12,417 bases of DNA from Candidatus Saccharimonadota bacterium (GCA_007132685.1 SLOC01000061.1:1-12417), one strand, 5' to 3'. Shown: positions 1-7,065, counted from the first letter of the stretch. The notes: generated by a model from the sequence alone, not told the origin. Numbers and translations: made by a program.

Positions 1-1120
1 AAGGGCTGAAATAGGCATGAATATCACCATCATTAAACCACTTAGTACACATATAGTAATAGTGATCGGACGTCTGAAGCTTCCGCCAATCTTCGATTAG
101 TGATAGGTCTCCGGATGCAATGATGTCTGATTGTAGCTCGTATAGGGCGCCGATTGCTTGGTGTTGCATTGGATTTCCAAGCCAAGCGGACAGGTCGCGC
201 TCAGTGTCCGCCCAGGTAGTTGTATGCTCAACATCAACTTTATCAACTGGGTTATAGTACTCAGCTGCCTGTGTGACGGTCATGAAGGTGTTGTTTTCGT
301 TAGTTAGCCATTCTTCGGGGAGGTGGCGCAAGAATTCGAATATTCCTGTATCATCCCATTGGTGTTCGCCGAAAGTCTCATAATCCATAAATAAATTGAA
401 GTTTGTCGCGTCACCTGATTCGGTGAGCCAATGGCTGAACTTATCTGCGGTGAGTGGCCATTCAGCCCAATCCTGATTGCCAAACCTAAACGCAATATCA
501 TCGCTCAACTTATAGTTCTTCATGAGCAATCTGATGTTGTCGGTGTACGTAGGCCGATATACGAAGTTTGGGCTACGCCAGCCAAGTACTGGATCCCATC
601 CTTCCGCAAGAATTGCCTTGTAGCCTGCTCGGTCCGCCCAGTACGCTAGATCGTTATTGTAGGCTAGCTCGGTGTTACGAAAAGCTGTCGGTGTTTGGCC
701 GAATAGTCTTTGAATAATTTCTTGATGCATCTGTACCTGCATTTCAAACTCTGCTTGTGAGTAAAAGAATGCCAGGCTATGATGGTAAGTCTCCCCGACG
801 ATTTCAACACGTCCAGTTTCATTAAGTTCTTGGAACGACTTTAGTGCAGCCGGGTGCCAGCGCTCAAGCTGTTCAAGCAAAGTGCCAGTGATCGATAAAC
901 TAACACGAAAATCAGGGTACGTATCAAGCAGCTCTTTCAGTAGCTTATTGGTTGGTAGATATGATTTCTCGGCTACTTTGTGAATGATTCGCTCATTGCT
1001 GGTACGGTCATCATAATGAGCATCGAAGTAATCATGATTTTTGCCTGCATCGAATATTGTATAGTGACGAATCCGATACGGCTGATGCACGTGGAGGTAT
1101 AAAACTATAGACTTCTTCAT
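1..1120 (-). CDS. GH57 alpha-amylase-type glycoside hydrolase (partial, C-terminus off the left edge)
   Basis: Retaining glycoside hydrolase of family 57, which acts on alpha-glucans (amylase, glucanotransferase or branching activity); no signal peptide is seen, so it is probably cytoplasmic. The frame is open from the ATG at 1120 to the window edge, giving 373 residues. Family landmarks are visible in order: HVHQPYR at 10-16 (region I), GETYHHS at 109-115 (region II), the LAEGWD segment with likely nucleophile Glu173 (region III), FMDYETFGEH at 245-253 with likely acid/base Asp246 (region IV), and a DLSAWLGN...Q segment near 309-320 (region V). The start overlaps the stop of the upstream glycosyltransferase by 4 bp (ATGA), and GGGAG lies 9 bases upstream (1130-1134). 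Related short GH57 proteins are about 400 aa, so only a few tens of residues are probably missing. The family is very secure; exact substrate and bond specificity are not. Confidence 0.93.
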   Translation of the reverse strand, partial: MKKSIVLYLHVHQPYRIRHYTIFDAGKNHDYFDAHYDDRTSNERIIHKVAEKSYLPTNKLLKELLDTYPDFRVSLSITGTLLEQLERWHPAALKSFQELNETGRVEIVGETYHHSLAFFYSQAEFEMQVQMHQEIIQRLFGQTPTAFRNTELAYNNDLAYWADRAGYKAILAEGWDPVLGWRSPNFVYRPTYTDNIRLLMKNYKLSDDIAFRFGNQDWAEWPLTADKFSHWLTESGDATNFNLFMDYETFGEHQWDDTGIFEFLRHLPEEWLTNENNTFMTVTQAAEYYNPVDKVDVEHTTTWADTERDLSAWLGNPMQHQAIGALYELQSDIIASGDLSLIEDWRKLQTSDHYYYMCTKWFNDGDIHAYFSP

Positions 1121-2325
1121 GAGTGCAGTCTCCCGGTATGAAGTGCATAGGTGTTGACAAGCTTCTTTGCTGCATCTGTCCAGCTTAAACGTACGTATTC
1201 TTGATAGACGTTTTTGTGTAATTCGTCACGTAAGGCGTCATTTTGCATAACTGCTGTAATTTGATTTGCCATTTCGTCTACGTCCCAAAAATCGACTTTC
1301 AGGCAATTGTTTAATACTTCTGAGACTCCTGACTGCTTACTAATAAGCGACGGGGTGCCATAGCCGGCAGCCTCAATAGGAGTGAGCCCAAATGGTTCAG
1401 ATACCGATGGCATAACAAATAGGTCTCCAATCGCATATGCATCACGCCAGTTTTTACCGCGCTGAAAACCTGTGAATATGACATTTCGACTAATGCCAAG
1501 TTGTGCAGCCAGCTCTAACAGCTCACGCTCCTGATCGCCGCTTCCAACAAGTAAAAATATGGTTTTTGGATGCTTGTCAACGACTGTTTTTGCTGCATGT
1601 AGCAAATTGGTCAGGCCTTTCTGCACAGTAATTCGTCCAATATTCACAACAACACGATATCCCTGCTTCTTCATTTCTTCCAGGTAGGTGTATGCTGTAT
1701 CGCCGGAAAGTGGCTCAACACTTCCGATATCCATACTGTTATGGACTACATCGATTCTCTCGGGCGGAATGTGATAATCGGTAACTATAGCGTTTTTCGT
1801 ATGTTGACTCACGGCGATGACACGATCGGCCATTAGCATAGACAACTGTTCAATTTCCCGTACGATAGGGTTCCCGCTATTACCGCCAGCCCGGTCACGT
1901 TCGATAGAGTGTACGTGCAGAATCAGCGGCTTACCTGATGCTTGCTTTGCTCGAATGCCGGCACGGAACGTGAGCCAGTCGTGAGCATGGATTACGTCAA
2001 ACTCAGAGAACCGTACCATTTTACTGACTGCTTCTTCGTACATTGTGCGTTGATCCTGGATATCGATGTAGCTAACTTTTGTGCTTTTTTCTTGGTAGCG
2101 ATAGCTGTCATAAGCTGTTAAGAGATTTTCTATTTCGTCAATGTGCAAATTTTGAGCAGCACGGACTTTCATAAAATCTATGTATTTGTAGTCAGCTCGG
2201 TAAGGAAGAATAAAGTCAATATCGACATTGTGCTTCGCTAGCTCTCTGCATAGCTGGTAACAAGCTACACCAAGTCCGCCACTGTTATGCGGTGGCAACT
2301 CCCACCCGAGCATAAATACTTTCAT
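1117..2325 (-). CDS. GT4 family glycosyltransferase (glycogen-synthase-like)
   Basis: GT-B fold, retaining glycosyltransferase that moves a sugar from a nucleotide-sugar donor. From the start chosen here it is 402 aa. The N-terminal domain opens MKVFMLGWELPP and has a glycine loop GGLG (16-19) and the FDVIHAHDW segment (109-117). The C-terminal domain has NIGRITVQKG (228-237, donor-binding Arg231/Lys236), LLVGSGDQ (258-265) and the E-x7-E motif Glu310...Glu318 in EPFGLTPIEAAGYGTP. An upstream ATG at 2571 would add 82 unlike-family residues, cross the promoter and run into the divergent gene, so the start at 2325 is preferred. It is first in a leftward operon with the GH57 hydrolase, pointing to alpha-glucan or storage-polysaccharide metabolism. 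The family is secure; glycogen synthase activity is an inference from the neighbour and from similarity to archaeal/bacterial GT4-GH57 pairs. Confidence 0.92.
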   Translation of the reverse strand: MKVFMLGWELPPHNSGGLGVACYQLCRELAKHNVDIDFILPYRADYKYIDFMKVRAAQNLHIDEIENLLTAYDSYRYQEKSTKVSYIDIQDQRTMYEEAVSKMVRFSEFDVIHAHDWLTFRAGIRAKQASGKPLILHVHSIERDRAGGNSGNPIVREIEQLSMLMADRVIAVSQHTKNAIVTDYHIPPERIDVVHNSMDIGSVEPLSGDTAYTYLEEMKKQGYRVVVNIGRITVQKGLTNLLHAAKTVVDKHPKTIFLLVGSGDQERELLELAAQLGISRNVIFTGFQRGKNWRDAYAIGDLFVMPSVSEPFGLTPIEAAGYGTPSLISKQSGVSEVLNNCLKVDFWDVDEMANQITAVMQNDALRDELHKNVYQEYVRLSWTDAAKKLVNTYALHTGRLHS

Positions 2326-2362
2326 GTCTTCATGATTCTCGCTGTTTATGTTCTTGAGCTTA

Positions 2363-2391
2363 AGTATAGTTATTTTCTCTGTAAAACACAA
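2363..2391 (-). promoter_or_regulatory. Promoter of the GT4-GH57 operon
   Basis: On the minus strand, TTGTGT (2391-2386) and TATACT (2368-2363) are separated by 17 bases, a good sigma-70-type pair. The start point would fall near 2356, leaving a leader of about 30 bases before the ATG at 2325 and no strong Shine-Dalgarno sequence. Confidence 0.6.
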
Positions 2392-2407
2392 CCGTATTGC
2401 AGACGTA

Positions 2408-2436
2408 TTAGTTAAATCTATTTGTTTTGCTATACT
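2408..2436 (+). promoter_or_regulatory. Extended -10 promoter, leaderless start of the 2444 gene
   Basis: TATACT at 2431-2436 is preceded by TG at 2428-2429 with one base between (extended -10). The -35 is weak (TTAGTT, 2408-2413, 17-base spacer). Only seven bases separate the -10 from the ATG at 2444, so the transcript would begin at or next to the start codon. Confidence 0.6.
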
Positions 2437-2443
2437 CGCTATT

Positions 2444-3232
2444 ATGGCGACATCACAACGGACAATGCTTAGATTGCAAGATGTAGCATCAGCAGAAGCT
2501 TTCCGGGATACAATCGGTTTTATACAAGAGCAAGATAAGAGCCCGATAGAAGATGTAGATATTGAAGGCAATAAACTAGCAGAGATTCAACCTGATGGCA
2601 AAAACTCACTTCATCGCTACGGGCGGATGATCCTCAGGACGCTACACAGGTATCCTCGGCGGTTCAGGGCTGAAGACCCCCTCGATCAGTATGCGCAAGT
2701 GCTCGGTCGTTTATTTGATGGTGAGATGGCGCGACTATATCAAGTCCGACAAGATGAAGGACACATTGTCGGACTGGGTTCGATTATTTTAGGGCAAGCC
2801 ATTCACGACGCTGAAGGCCAGGGGAGGCCTCAAGCAAATCTAGAATATTTCCTTCGCCCTGGAGCCGAGGCGGATGACCACCGCTTAGCCGCTGGCATGC
2901 TGATAGATAAATTGCTATCAATCGAACCAAAAACGATACCTAAGGGAAGGAATTTTGCTCAACAGCGTCACTACTCTTATTCAGATAAACCTATCGGTAA
3001 TGGACACTATCAAAGCGTCAGAGAGCACCGTAGTCGATTTGCAGGATTTGCAGCTGTACCGAGTCATTCCCTCAACGAAACTATTGGTTTTGATATGGAT
3101 GAAAGAATGCACTCAAGTGGATACACTATGCAAATTGCACCAGTCAGAGAGCCGGACTTTTATGACAATAGCCACAATGGCGTCCCGGTTAGGCTATATC
3201 ATACCGTTACGCCATCACTTTTGTCCCAATAA
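2444..3232 (+). CDS. Hypothetical protein, possibly GNAT-like acyltransferase
   Basis: A 262-aa soluble protein with no signal peptide or membrane segment. I do not recognise it firmly. The middle and C-terminal parts could fit a degenerate GNAT fold: a strand with HIVGLGSIILGQ (107-118), a following strand and helix LEYFLRP...LAAGMLIDKLLSI (133-160), and a late strand-turn FAAVPSHSLNETIGFDM (202-218) that resembles the usual Asn...Gly-Phe end of acetyltransferases. The N-terminal 100 residues are charged and lack a recognised motif. An ATG at 2348 in the same frame would add 32 hydrophobic residues, but it lies upstream of the extended -10 and would overlap the opposing promoter, so the start at 2444 is preferred. 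It is divergent from the GT4-GH57 operon and the inverted-repeat element begins four bases after its stop. Confidence 0.7.
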   Translation: MATSQRTMLRLQDVASAEAFRDTIGFIQEQDKSPIEDVDIEGNKLAEIQPDGKNSLHRYGRMILRTLHRYPRRFRAEDPLDQYAQVLGRLFDGEMARLYQVRQDEGHIVGLGSIILGQAIHDAEGQGRPQANLEYFLRPGAEADDHRLAAGMLIDKLLSIEPKTIPKGRNFAQQRHYSYSDKPIGNGHYQSVREHRSRFAGFAAVPSHSLNETIGFDMDERMHSSGYTMQIAPVREPDFYDNSHNGVPVRLYHTVTPSLLSQ

Positions 3233-3235
3233 AAA

Positions 3236-3256
3236 TACCTTCACATGTTGACAGGA
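3236..3256 (+). repeat. Left terminal inverted repeat
   Basis: 21 bases, an exact reverse complement of 3464-3484. Confidence 0.9.
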
Positions 3257-3280
3257 GCAGGCAAAGCCGTGACTTTTCCT

Positions 3281-3402
3281 GCTAGCTTATCGAGGTCTCT
3301 TTTCGATGACAACCATGTCACTTGCGCCGTAACACTATGACTTGATGTATCACCTTGCGAGATAATATTTTTGTTTAGCGCTATTTTAATCGATGAGCTA
3401 GC
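3281..3402. repeat. Nested inner inverted repeat within the element
   Basis: GCTAGCTTATCGA (3281-3293) pairs with 3390-3402 (TCGATGAGCTAGC) at 12 of 13 positions, nested inside the outer 21-bp repeats with a 96-base loop. The arrangement would let a transcript of the whole element fold into a long interrupted stem. Confidence 0.6.
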
Positions 3403-3463
3403 ATGTTCACTTGCACCTTGGTTCCAATGAGCTCTCTTGGTTCCTCAGTAGCTTGTGTTCATG

Positions 3464-3484
3464 TCCTGTCAACATGTGAAGGTA
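3464..3484 (-). repeat. Right terminal inverted repeat
   Basis: 21 bases, an exact reverse complement of 3236-3256. Confidence 0.9.
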
Positions 3485-3575
3485 CGTATTTACCTCTTTT
3501 ATACACAAAGCACTAGCTATTTGCAAGTACTTAATTATTCTAAGCTGCTCAATGTCACTAAATTCAAGTATATGG

Positions 3576-3581
3576 TAAGAT
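3576..3581 (+). promoter_or_regulatory. Possible -10 of the EamA gene
   Basis: TAAGAT lies 18 bases before the ATG at 3600. A -35 is not convincing (TGTCAC, 3553-3558, at 17 bases). No Shine-Dalgarno sequence is seen; a T-run (3591-3596) precedes the start. Confidence 0.3.
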
Positions 3582-3599
3582 AAACACAAGTTTTTTATC

Positions 3600-4562
3600 A
3601 TGGAATTAATAAAACAAAAATTAAACCTAGGCGCATTTAGCATCGGCGTACTAGCCATGTTCTTTTATGGCACAAATGCCGTGGCGTTAAAGATTGCCAC
3701 TGAGAGTATGGACCCACTGGTTTTCGCGGCATTGCGCGGTCTGATGATAGGCATCATACTTCTTTGTTTCGTTTCCGCATATAAGAAAATCTTTTCGGCA
3801 AAAAATTTATTACGAATACTACCTGGAGCTATACTGCTGACACTATTTACGGCATTTTATGCGCTCGGGGTAAGTGAATCAGGAGCCTTAAAAGCGTCGA
3901 TATTTAGTCTGACGATGCCTGTCTTTTTGTATCTATTTGCAGTTATATTACTGCATGAGCCAGTGATAAAGCGAATTATGTTCGGAGGAGTTATTGCTAT
4001 TTCCGGCAGCCTTTTGTTAATTGGGCTCCCACTAGTGCTCGGTCAAGGATTCCAGCTCGGTGACGTCTATTTATTAATTGCGTATGCGTCGGTAGCTGCC
4101 GCGGCCATACATGGGAAATATATGTTTAGGTGGCTTACACCCAATGAGCTGCTTAGTATTCGTTTTTTTCTCGGAGGTTTTTTCTTGACGCTCTATATTT
4201 TGTTTTTCATGGAACCCGGTGCATTTTTAGTCGGTGAAGCTACCGCTTGGTTGTTATTGCTACACACTATAGTTATAACTGGGATTGTCGGTAATACGCT
4301 GTACTACCGAGCGCTGTCAAAGATGAAAGCTGAGCAATCTGCGCCACTGTTTTACATAGACCCGATGACCGGAACGTTGCTGGCAGCTTTGTTGCTTGGC
4401 GAGCGCCTGGACGTGTCAGCACTTGTAGGCGTAGCTGTTATTGTTCTTGGGGTTTCATTATCATATCCGCACCATAATCATGTCTTGCACAACTATCTGC
4501 ACCCACGTAAGCACCGGGTGAGACGAGTGCTATATAAACTGATGCACCCAATTAAAGGCTAG
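3600..4562 (+). CDS. EamA-family (DMT) transporter with a histidine-rich basic tail
   Basis: A 320-aa inner-membrane transporter of the drug/metabolite superfamily. About ten hydrophobic segments lie between residues 11 and 288, arranged as two EamA repeats (about 11-142 and 154-288); FFYGTNAVALKIA and SPLL/LLGE-like second-repeat features (APLFYIDPMTGTLLAALLLGERL, 248-270) are typical. Members export metabolites, amino acids or drugs; the substrate cannot be read from sequence. After the last helix there is a tail of about 30 residues (289-320) with seven histidines (291, 292, 294, 297, 301, 305, 316) and many Arg/Lys, which is not part of the usual EamA domain. The stop overlaps the stop of the convergent rarA. 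The start at 3600 gives a normal N-terminus. Confidence 0.88.
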   Translation: MELIKQKLNLGAFSIGVLAMFFYGTNAVALKIATESMDPLVFAALRGLMIGIILLCFVSAYKKIFSAKNLLRILPGAILLTLFTAFYALGVSESGALKASIFSLTMPVFLYLFAVILLHEPVIKRIMFGGVIAISGSLLLIGLPLVLGQGFQLGDVYLLIAYASVAAAAIHGKYMFRWLTPNELLSIRFFLGGFFLTLYILFFMEPGAFLVGEATAWLLLLHTIVITGIVGNTLYYRALSKMKAEQSAPLFYIDPMTGTLLAALLLGERLDVSALVGVAVIVLGVSLSYPHHNHVLHNYLHPRKHRVRRVLYKLMHPIKG

Positions 4563-5749
4563 GCATCTGAAAACAAATCAATGTCATTTATCTCGTCAGG
4601 TAAAAAGCCTCTATCATGTTTAAAATCCGCCTTCCATTCGTAGTCTTTACCGTAGTCAAGCTGACGCATAAGTTCGGTTGGTGCATTGCGTAGATGTAGC
4701 GGAACAGGTAAATCTGGATGCGAGTTAACTAATTGGTACCCGCGAGACATAGCATCAGTGACTTGACGAGATTTTTTGCATTTCGCAAGCACTAACGCGC
4801 AATGAAATAGATTGTATCGACACTCAGGCATGCCAATCTGCTCGACAGCTTGAAAAGTTGATACTGCAACATTCAAGGCTTGAGATGCAGCGATGCCTAC
4901 ATCTTCGCTCACGAAAATTACCATACGTCTGGCGATGAACTTCGGGTCCTCTCCGGCTTCAAGCATTCGTGCTAGATAGTAAAACGTAGAGCTTGGGTCA
5001 CTTCCGCGCATTGACTTGATAAAGGCGCTAATAAGATTGTAGTGGCCCTCGCCGGCCTTATCGTAAACAGGAAGTTTTTTGTCTAACGTGGTCGTAATTA
5101 CCTTCGGTGTAATTTTCTCGGTCTTACTCGTGGCTTTTAGCAGCAACTCAACGTTACCGAGTGCAACTCGCGCATCACCGCCAGAGTTGTGTGCCAGTAA
5201 TTCAATGGCTTTCGGTGTAAATCGATTTGCTTGCTTTAACTTCTTCAAAGTTGTTTTGATGATTTTACTAACAGAATCAGTGCTAAGCGGTTCTAATACG
5301 ACGACTCTGCTTCGGCTAAGTAGTGGCGTAATAACTTCAAAACTAGGGTTTTCGGTAGTTGCACCAATTAGTATAATCGTACCGTCTTCTACATAAGGTA
5401 AAAAAGCATCTTGCTGGGCCTTATTGAATCGATGTATTTCATCAATAAAAAGAATCGTTTTTTGGCCTAGACGCTGATTGGTCTGAGCATGTTTAACGAC
5501 TTCAATAACATCTTTTTTTCCAGCTTGTACAGCGCTTAGCTCTACAAAGTCAGCTACAACTTCGTTGGCGATGACGCGGGCAAGCGTTGTTTTGCCGCTC
5601 CCAGGTGGCCCCCAAAGAATAAGACTTGATAGATTGTCTTGTTCGATTGATGTACGAAGTGCGGTATTTGGGCCAAGCACCTGTTGTTGACCAACAATTT
5701 CGGAAAGCCTTTTTGGTCGCATTTGTTCGGCTAAAGGTTGATTGTCCAT
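4559..5749 (-). CDS. rarA: RarA/MgsA replication-associated recombination AAA+ ATPase
   Basis: A 396-aa cytoplasmic AAA+ ATPase of the RarA/MgsA/WRNIP1 family, related to clamp-loader subunits, which acts at stalled replication forks and single-strand gaps with SSB. The N-terminus QMRPKRLSEIVGQ is characteristic. Walker A is GPPGSGKT (47-54), Walker B is LFIDEI (100-105), sensor 1 is ATTENPS (130-136), the arginine finger lies in LLSRSR (143-148), and sensor 2 is GGDAR (190-194). The C-terminal tetramerisation region MRGSDPSSTFYYLARMLEAGEDP and a final LPDEI segment are present. Length is slightly below the usual 420-450 aa, with a shortened C-terminus. It is transcribed leftward from a promoter overlapping that of the divergent membrane-protein gene and ends convergently on the EamA gene. 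Confidence 0.96.
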   Translation of the reverse strand: MDNQPLAEQMRPKRLSEIVGQQQVLGPNTALRTSIEQDNLSSLILWGPPGSGKTTLARVIANEVVADFVELSAVQAGKKDVIEVVKHAQTNQRLGQKTILFIDEIHRFNKAQQDAFLPYVEDGTIILIGATTENPSFEVITPLLSRSRVVVLEPLSTDSVSKIIKTTLKKLKQANRFTPKAIELLAHNSGGDARVALGNVELLLKATSKTEKITPKVITTTLDKKLPVYDKAGEGHYNLISAFIKSMRGSDPSSTFYYLARMLEAGEDPKFIARRMVIFVSEDVGIAASQALNVAVSTFQAVEQIGMPECRYNLFHCALVLAKCKKSRQVTDAMSRGYQLVNSHPDLPVPLHLRNAPTELMRQLDYGKDYEWKADFKHDRGFLPDEINDIDLFSDA

Positions 5750-5757
5750 ATGTACGC

Positions 5758-5768
5758 TACACTATAGA
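5758..5768 (+). promoter_or_regulatory. Possible -10 of the 5772 gene
   Basis: TACACT (5758-5763), or alternatively TATAGA (5763-5768), lies immediately before the ATG at 5772 and overlaps the rarA -10 on the other strand. The first choice would give a leaderless transcript. TTGATT (5738-5743) is the best -35 but its spacing is poor for both choices. Confidence 0.35.
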
Positions 5769-5789
5769 CACATGGCAAAACTTCAGCAA
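5761..5789 (-). promoter_or_regulatory. rarA promoter
   Basis: On the minus strand, TTGCTG (5789-5784) and TATAGT (5766-5761) are 17 bases apart. The predicted start near 5754 leaves only about five bases before the ATG at 5749, so the transcript is nearly leaderless. The -35 lies within the first codons of the divergent gene. Confidence 0.6.
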
Positions 5790-6455
5790 AAGAAACCGAC
5801 TCATCGACAAAAAGTTTATTTTCTCACGGCGTACACTTTGCTTACTATTATGTGGCTATTAATCGGTGCTGCTGTGCATTTTAGTGCTCAGTTAGACTAC
5901 AGTCCGTTAATTTTGTTACCGTTTGCAGTTTTAGTACTCGGTTTTATTGTTGGGCCACGGAAAATTAGCGCGATTAGCGGTAGGCTGCTGTTGATTATCG
6001 GGATAATTTCTATCATTACCAGCTTAATTCGAGGAATGTTTGATCCGTTTTCATCGATGACGCTTATTACGGTTGGCTATATATTTTCGGGCCTACTGAT
6101 TGAACGAGTAAGTCCTCATGTAGCATTAAAGTCATGGATGTACTTAGCAATTGCTACAAAACTTCAGGCAATCTTCACTTCACTGATTGTCGGTGTCTCT
6201 TTCGACGGGCCTAACGATACTTGGTGGTGGTTGGTCGTCGCACTTATGGCAACAGGTATACCGCTACTGGCTCTACAACAAAAGAGTCTATATCGACTAT
6301 TCGTTGTTGGAGCTACGGTGCTTGCGTTTGTTCTATTAACAAAAGTATTGATACATTCGTCAGCTGCACCACTCATTATGCTGGTAAGCGTCATAGCTAC
6401 GCTTTGGCCGATCGTGACGATGCGTTTGGTTGGCCTTAAGGTCTTTACAATTTAG
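5772..6455 (+). CDS. Polytopic membrane protein of unknown function
   Basis: A 227-aa integral membrane protein with about seven or eight hydrophobic segments (roughly 16-36, 45-62, 71-87, 94-110, 121-142, 151-167, 173-192, 198-216) after a short basic N-terminus MAKLQQKKPTHRQK. I do not recognise a family motif or catalytic residue. A triple tryptophan sits at 151-153. An in-frame ATG at 5742 would add ten residues but lies inside the rarA coding region and upstream of the likely -10, so 5772 is preferred. It is divergent from rarA and followed after 76 bases by a second orphan membrane protein with its own promoter. Confidence 0.75.
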   Translation: MAKLQQKKPTHRQKVYFLTAYTLLTIMWLLIGAAVHFSAQLDYSPLILLPFAVLVLGFIVGPRKISAISGRLLLIIGIISIITSLIRGMFDPFSSMTLITVGYIFSGLLIERVSPHVALKSWMYLAIATKLQAIFTSLIVGVSFDGPNDTWWWLVVALMATGIPLLALQQKSLYRLFVVGATVLAFVLLTKVLIHSSAAPLIMLVSVIATLWPIVTMRLVGLKVFTI

Positions 6456-6495
6456 CCAAGAGAGCTGACACTTCCCATTATGTAAGACTGAGCCA

Positions 6496-6525
6496 TTGGT
6501 AGTCGCTCGTTTGTGGTACTATACC
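6496..6525 (+). promoter_or_regulatory. Promoter of the 6532 gene, leaderless
   Basis: TTGGTA (6496-6501) and TATACC (6520-6525) have an 18-base spacer. The -10 ends six bases before the ATG at 6532, so the message should begin at the start codon. Confidence 0.5.
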
Positions 6526-6531
6526 TGAAGT

Positions 6532-7065
6532 ATGACAAAGAGTAGGAAGCCGTCCCAAAAACCTCATAAGGAGTTCTCATCATATGAACAAGACGGATCA
6601 AAGCCAACAATTAAAAATCCACCGCTGAAGTCACAGCCAAACATTTCTAAGGAGATAGCACAACTATCGAATGTTTCTCTCGCATTGCTTAAGTTTGCTC
6701 GGGGGGTCTGCTATATAGCAGCTCTATTCTTCTTTTTGAGTGGCTTGAGCGCGGTTGTTTCACCAGAACTTATAGCACAAGAGGCGCTTGGAGAATATAC
6801 CGACGATCAATTACAGATGATACGTACAACTGGGGCAATTTTGATTATTGGCGCTATACTATTTTTATTTTCTGCTCATAAGCTCAAAGCCTCAGGAACT
6901 CTATCTTCTGTAAAAACAGGGGCGCTGGTAGCCGCTTTTACGGTGGCCTTCACGAGTCTTGGCGGTGTTAACGCCTTTACGCTTGCTCTAGTTGCTTTTG
7001 TTTTTATCCCGTGCTTCATCGTCGCCTATCAAATAGGTAAACTGCAACAGAGTAAAAAGCCGTAA
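6532..7065 (+). CDS. Four-helix membrane protein with a polar N-terminal tail, unknown function
   Basis: A 177-aa protein. The first 50 residues are polar and rich in Lys, Ser, Pro and Gln, probably disordered and cytoplasmic. Four hydrophobic segments follow at about 55-77, 98-115, 127-144 and 148-167, with a short acidic stretch (EYTDDQ, 88-93) between the first two. The C-terminus is basic (GKLQQSKKP). No family is recognised. It lies downstream of another orphan membrane protein on the same strand and converges on the nuclease gene with a 25-bp gap that shows no clear terminator hairpin. Confidence 0.72.
   Translation: MTKSRKPSQKPHKEFSSYEQDGSKPTIKNPPLKSQPNISKEIAQLSNVSLALLKFARGVCYIAALFFFLSGLSAVVSPELIAQEALGEYTDDQLQMIRTTGAILIIGAILFLFSAHKLKASGTLSSVKTGALVAAFTVAFTSLGGVNAFTLALVAFVFIPCFIVAYQIGKLQQSKKP

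Larger units (their letters stand above)
3236..3484. mobile_element. Element with 21-bp perfect terminal inverted repeats (MITE-like or invertible)
   Basis: The arm at 3236-3256 (TA then CCTTCACATGTTGACAGGA) is an exact reverse complement of 3464-3484, with 207 bases between. Both ends terminate in TA, so the structure can be read as 19-bp inverted repeats flanked by a duplicated TA, the target site of IS630/Tc1-mariner elements. There is no transposase-sized ORF inside, which would make it a non-autonomous MITE. It starts directly after the stop of the preceding gene and ends 115 bases before the EamA gene. The inner part has its own inverted and direct repeats. An invertible promoter segment is the main alternative. 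The repeats are certain; their nature is inferred. Confidence 0.5.

Noticed and set aside
431..649. Plus-strand ORF inside the GH57 gene
   Set aside because: Shadow of the GH57 frame, which carries all family motifs.
2348..2443. 32-residue hydrophobic extension of the 2444 gene as a signal peptide
   Set aside because: The extended -10 at 2431-2436 lies inside it and the divergent promoter overlaps it, so the upstream ATG is unlikely to be transcribed.
2326..2571. N-terminal extension of the GT4 gene to the ATG at 2571
   Set aside because: It would cross the operon's own promoter and the divergent gene's start, and the added residues do not fit the family; MKVFMLGWELPP at 2325 is the normal beginning.
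3407..3658. 83-codon minus-strand ORF across the right inverted repeat
   Set aside because: It overlaps the start of the EamA gene and the repeat arm, has no promoter or ribosome site, and shows no recognised motif.
5079..5396. 105-codon plus-strand ORF within rarA
   Set aside because: Antisense shadow of the conserved ATPase core.
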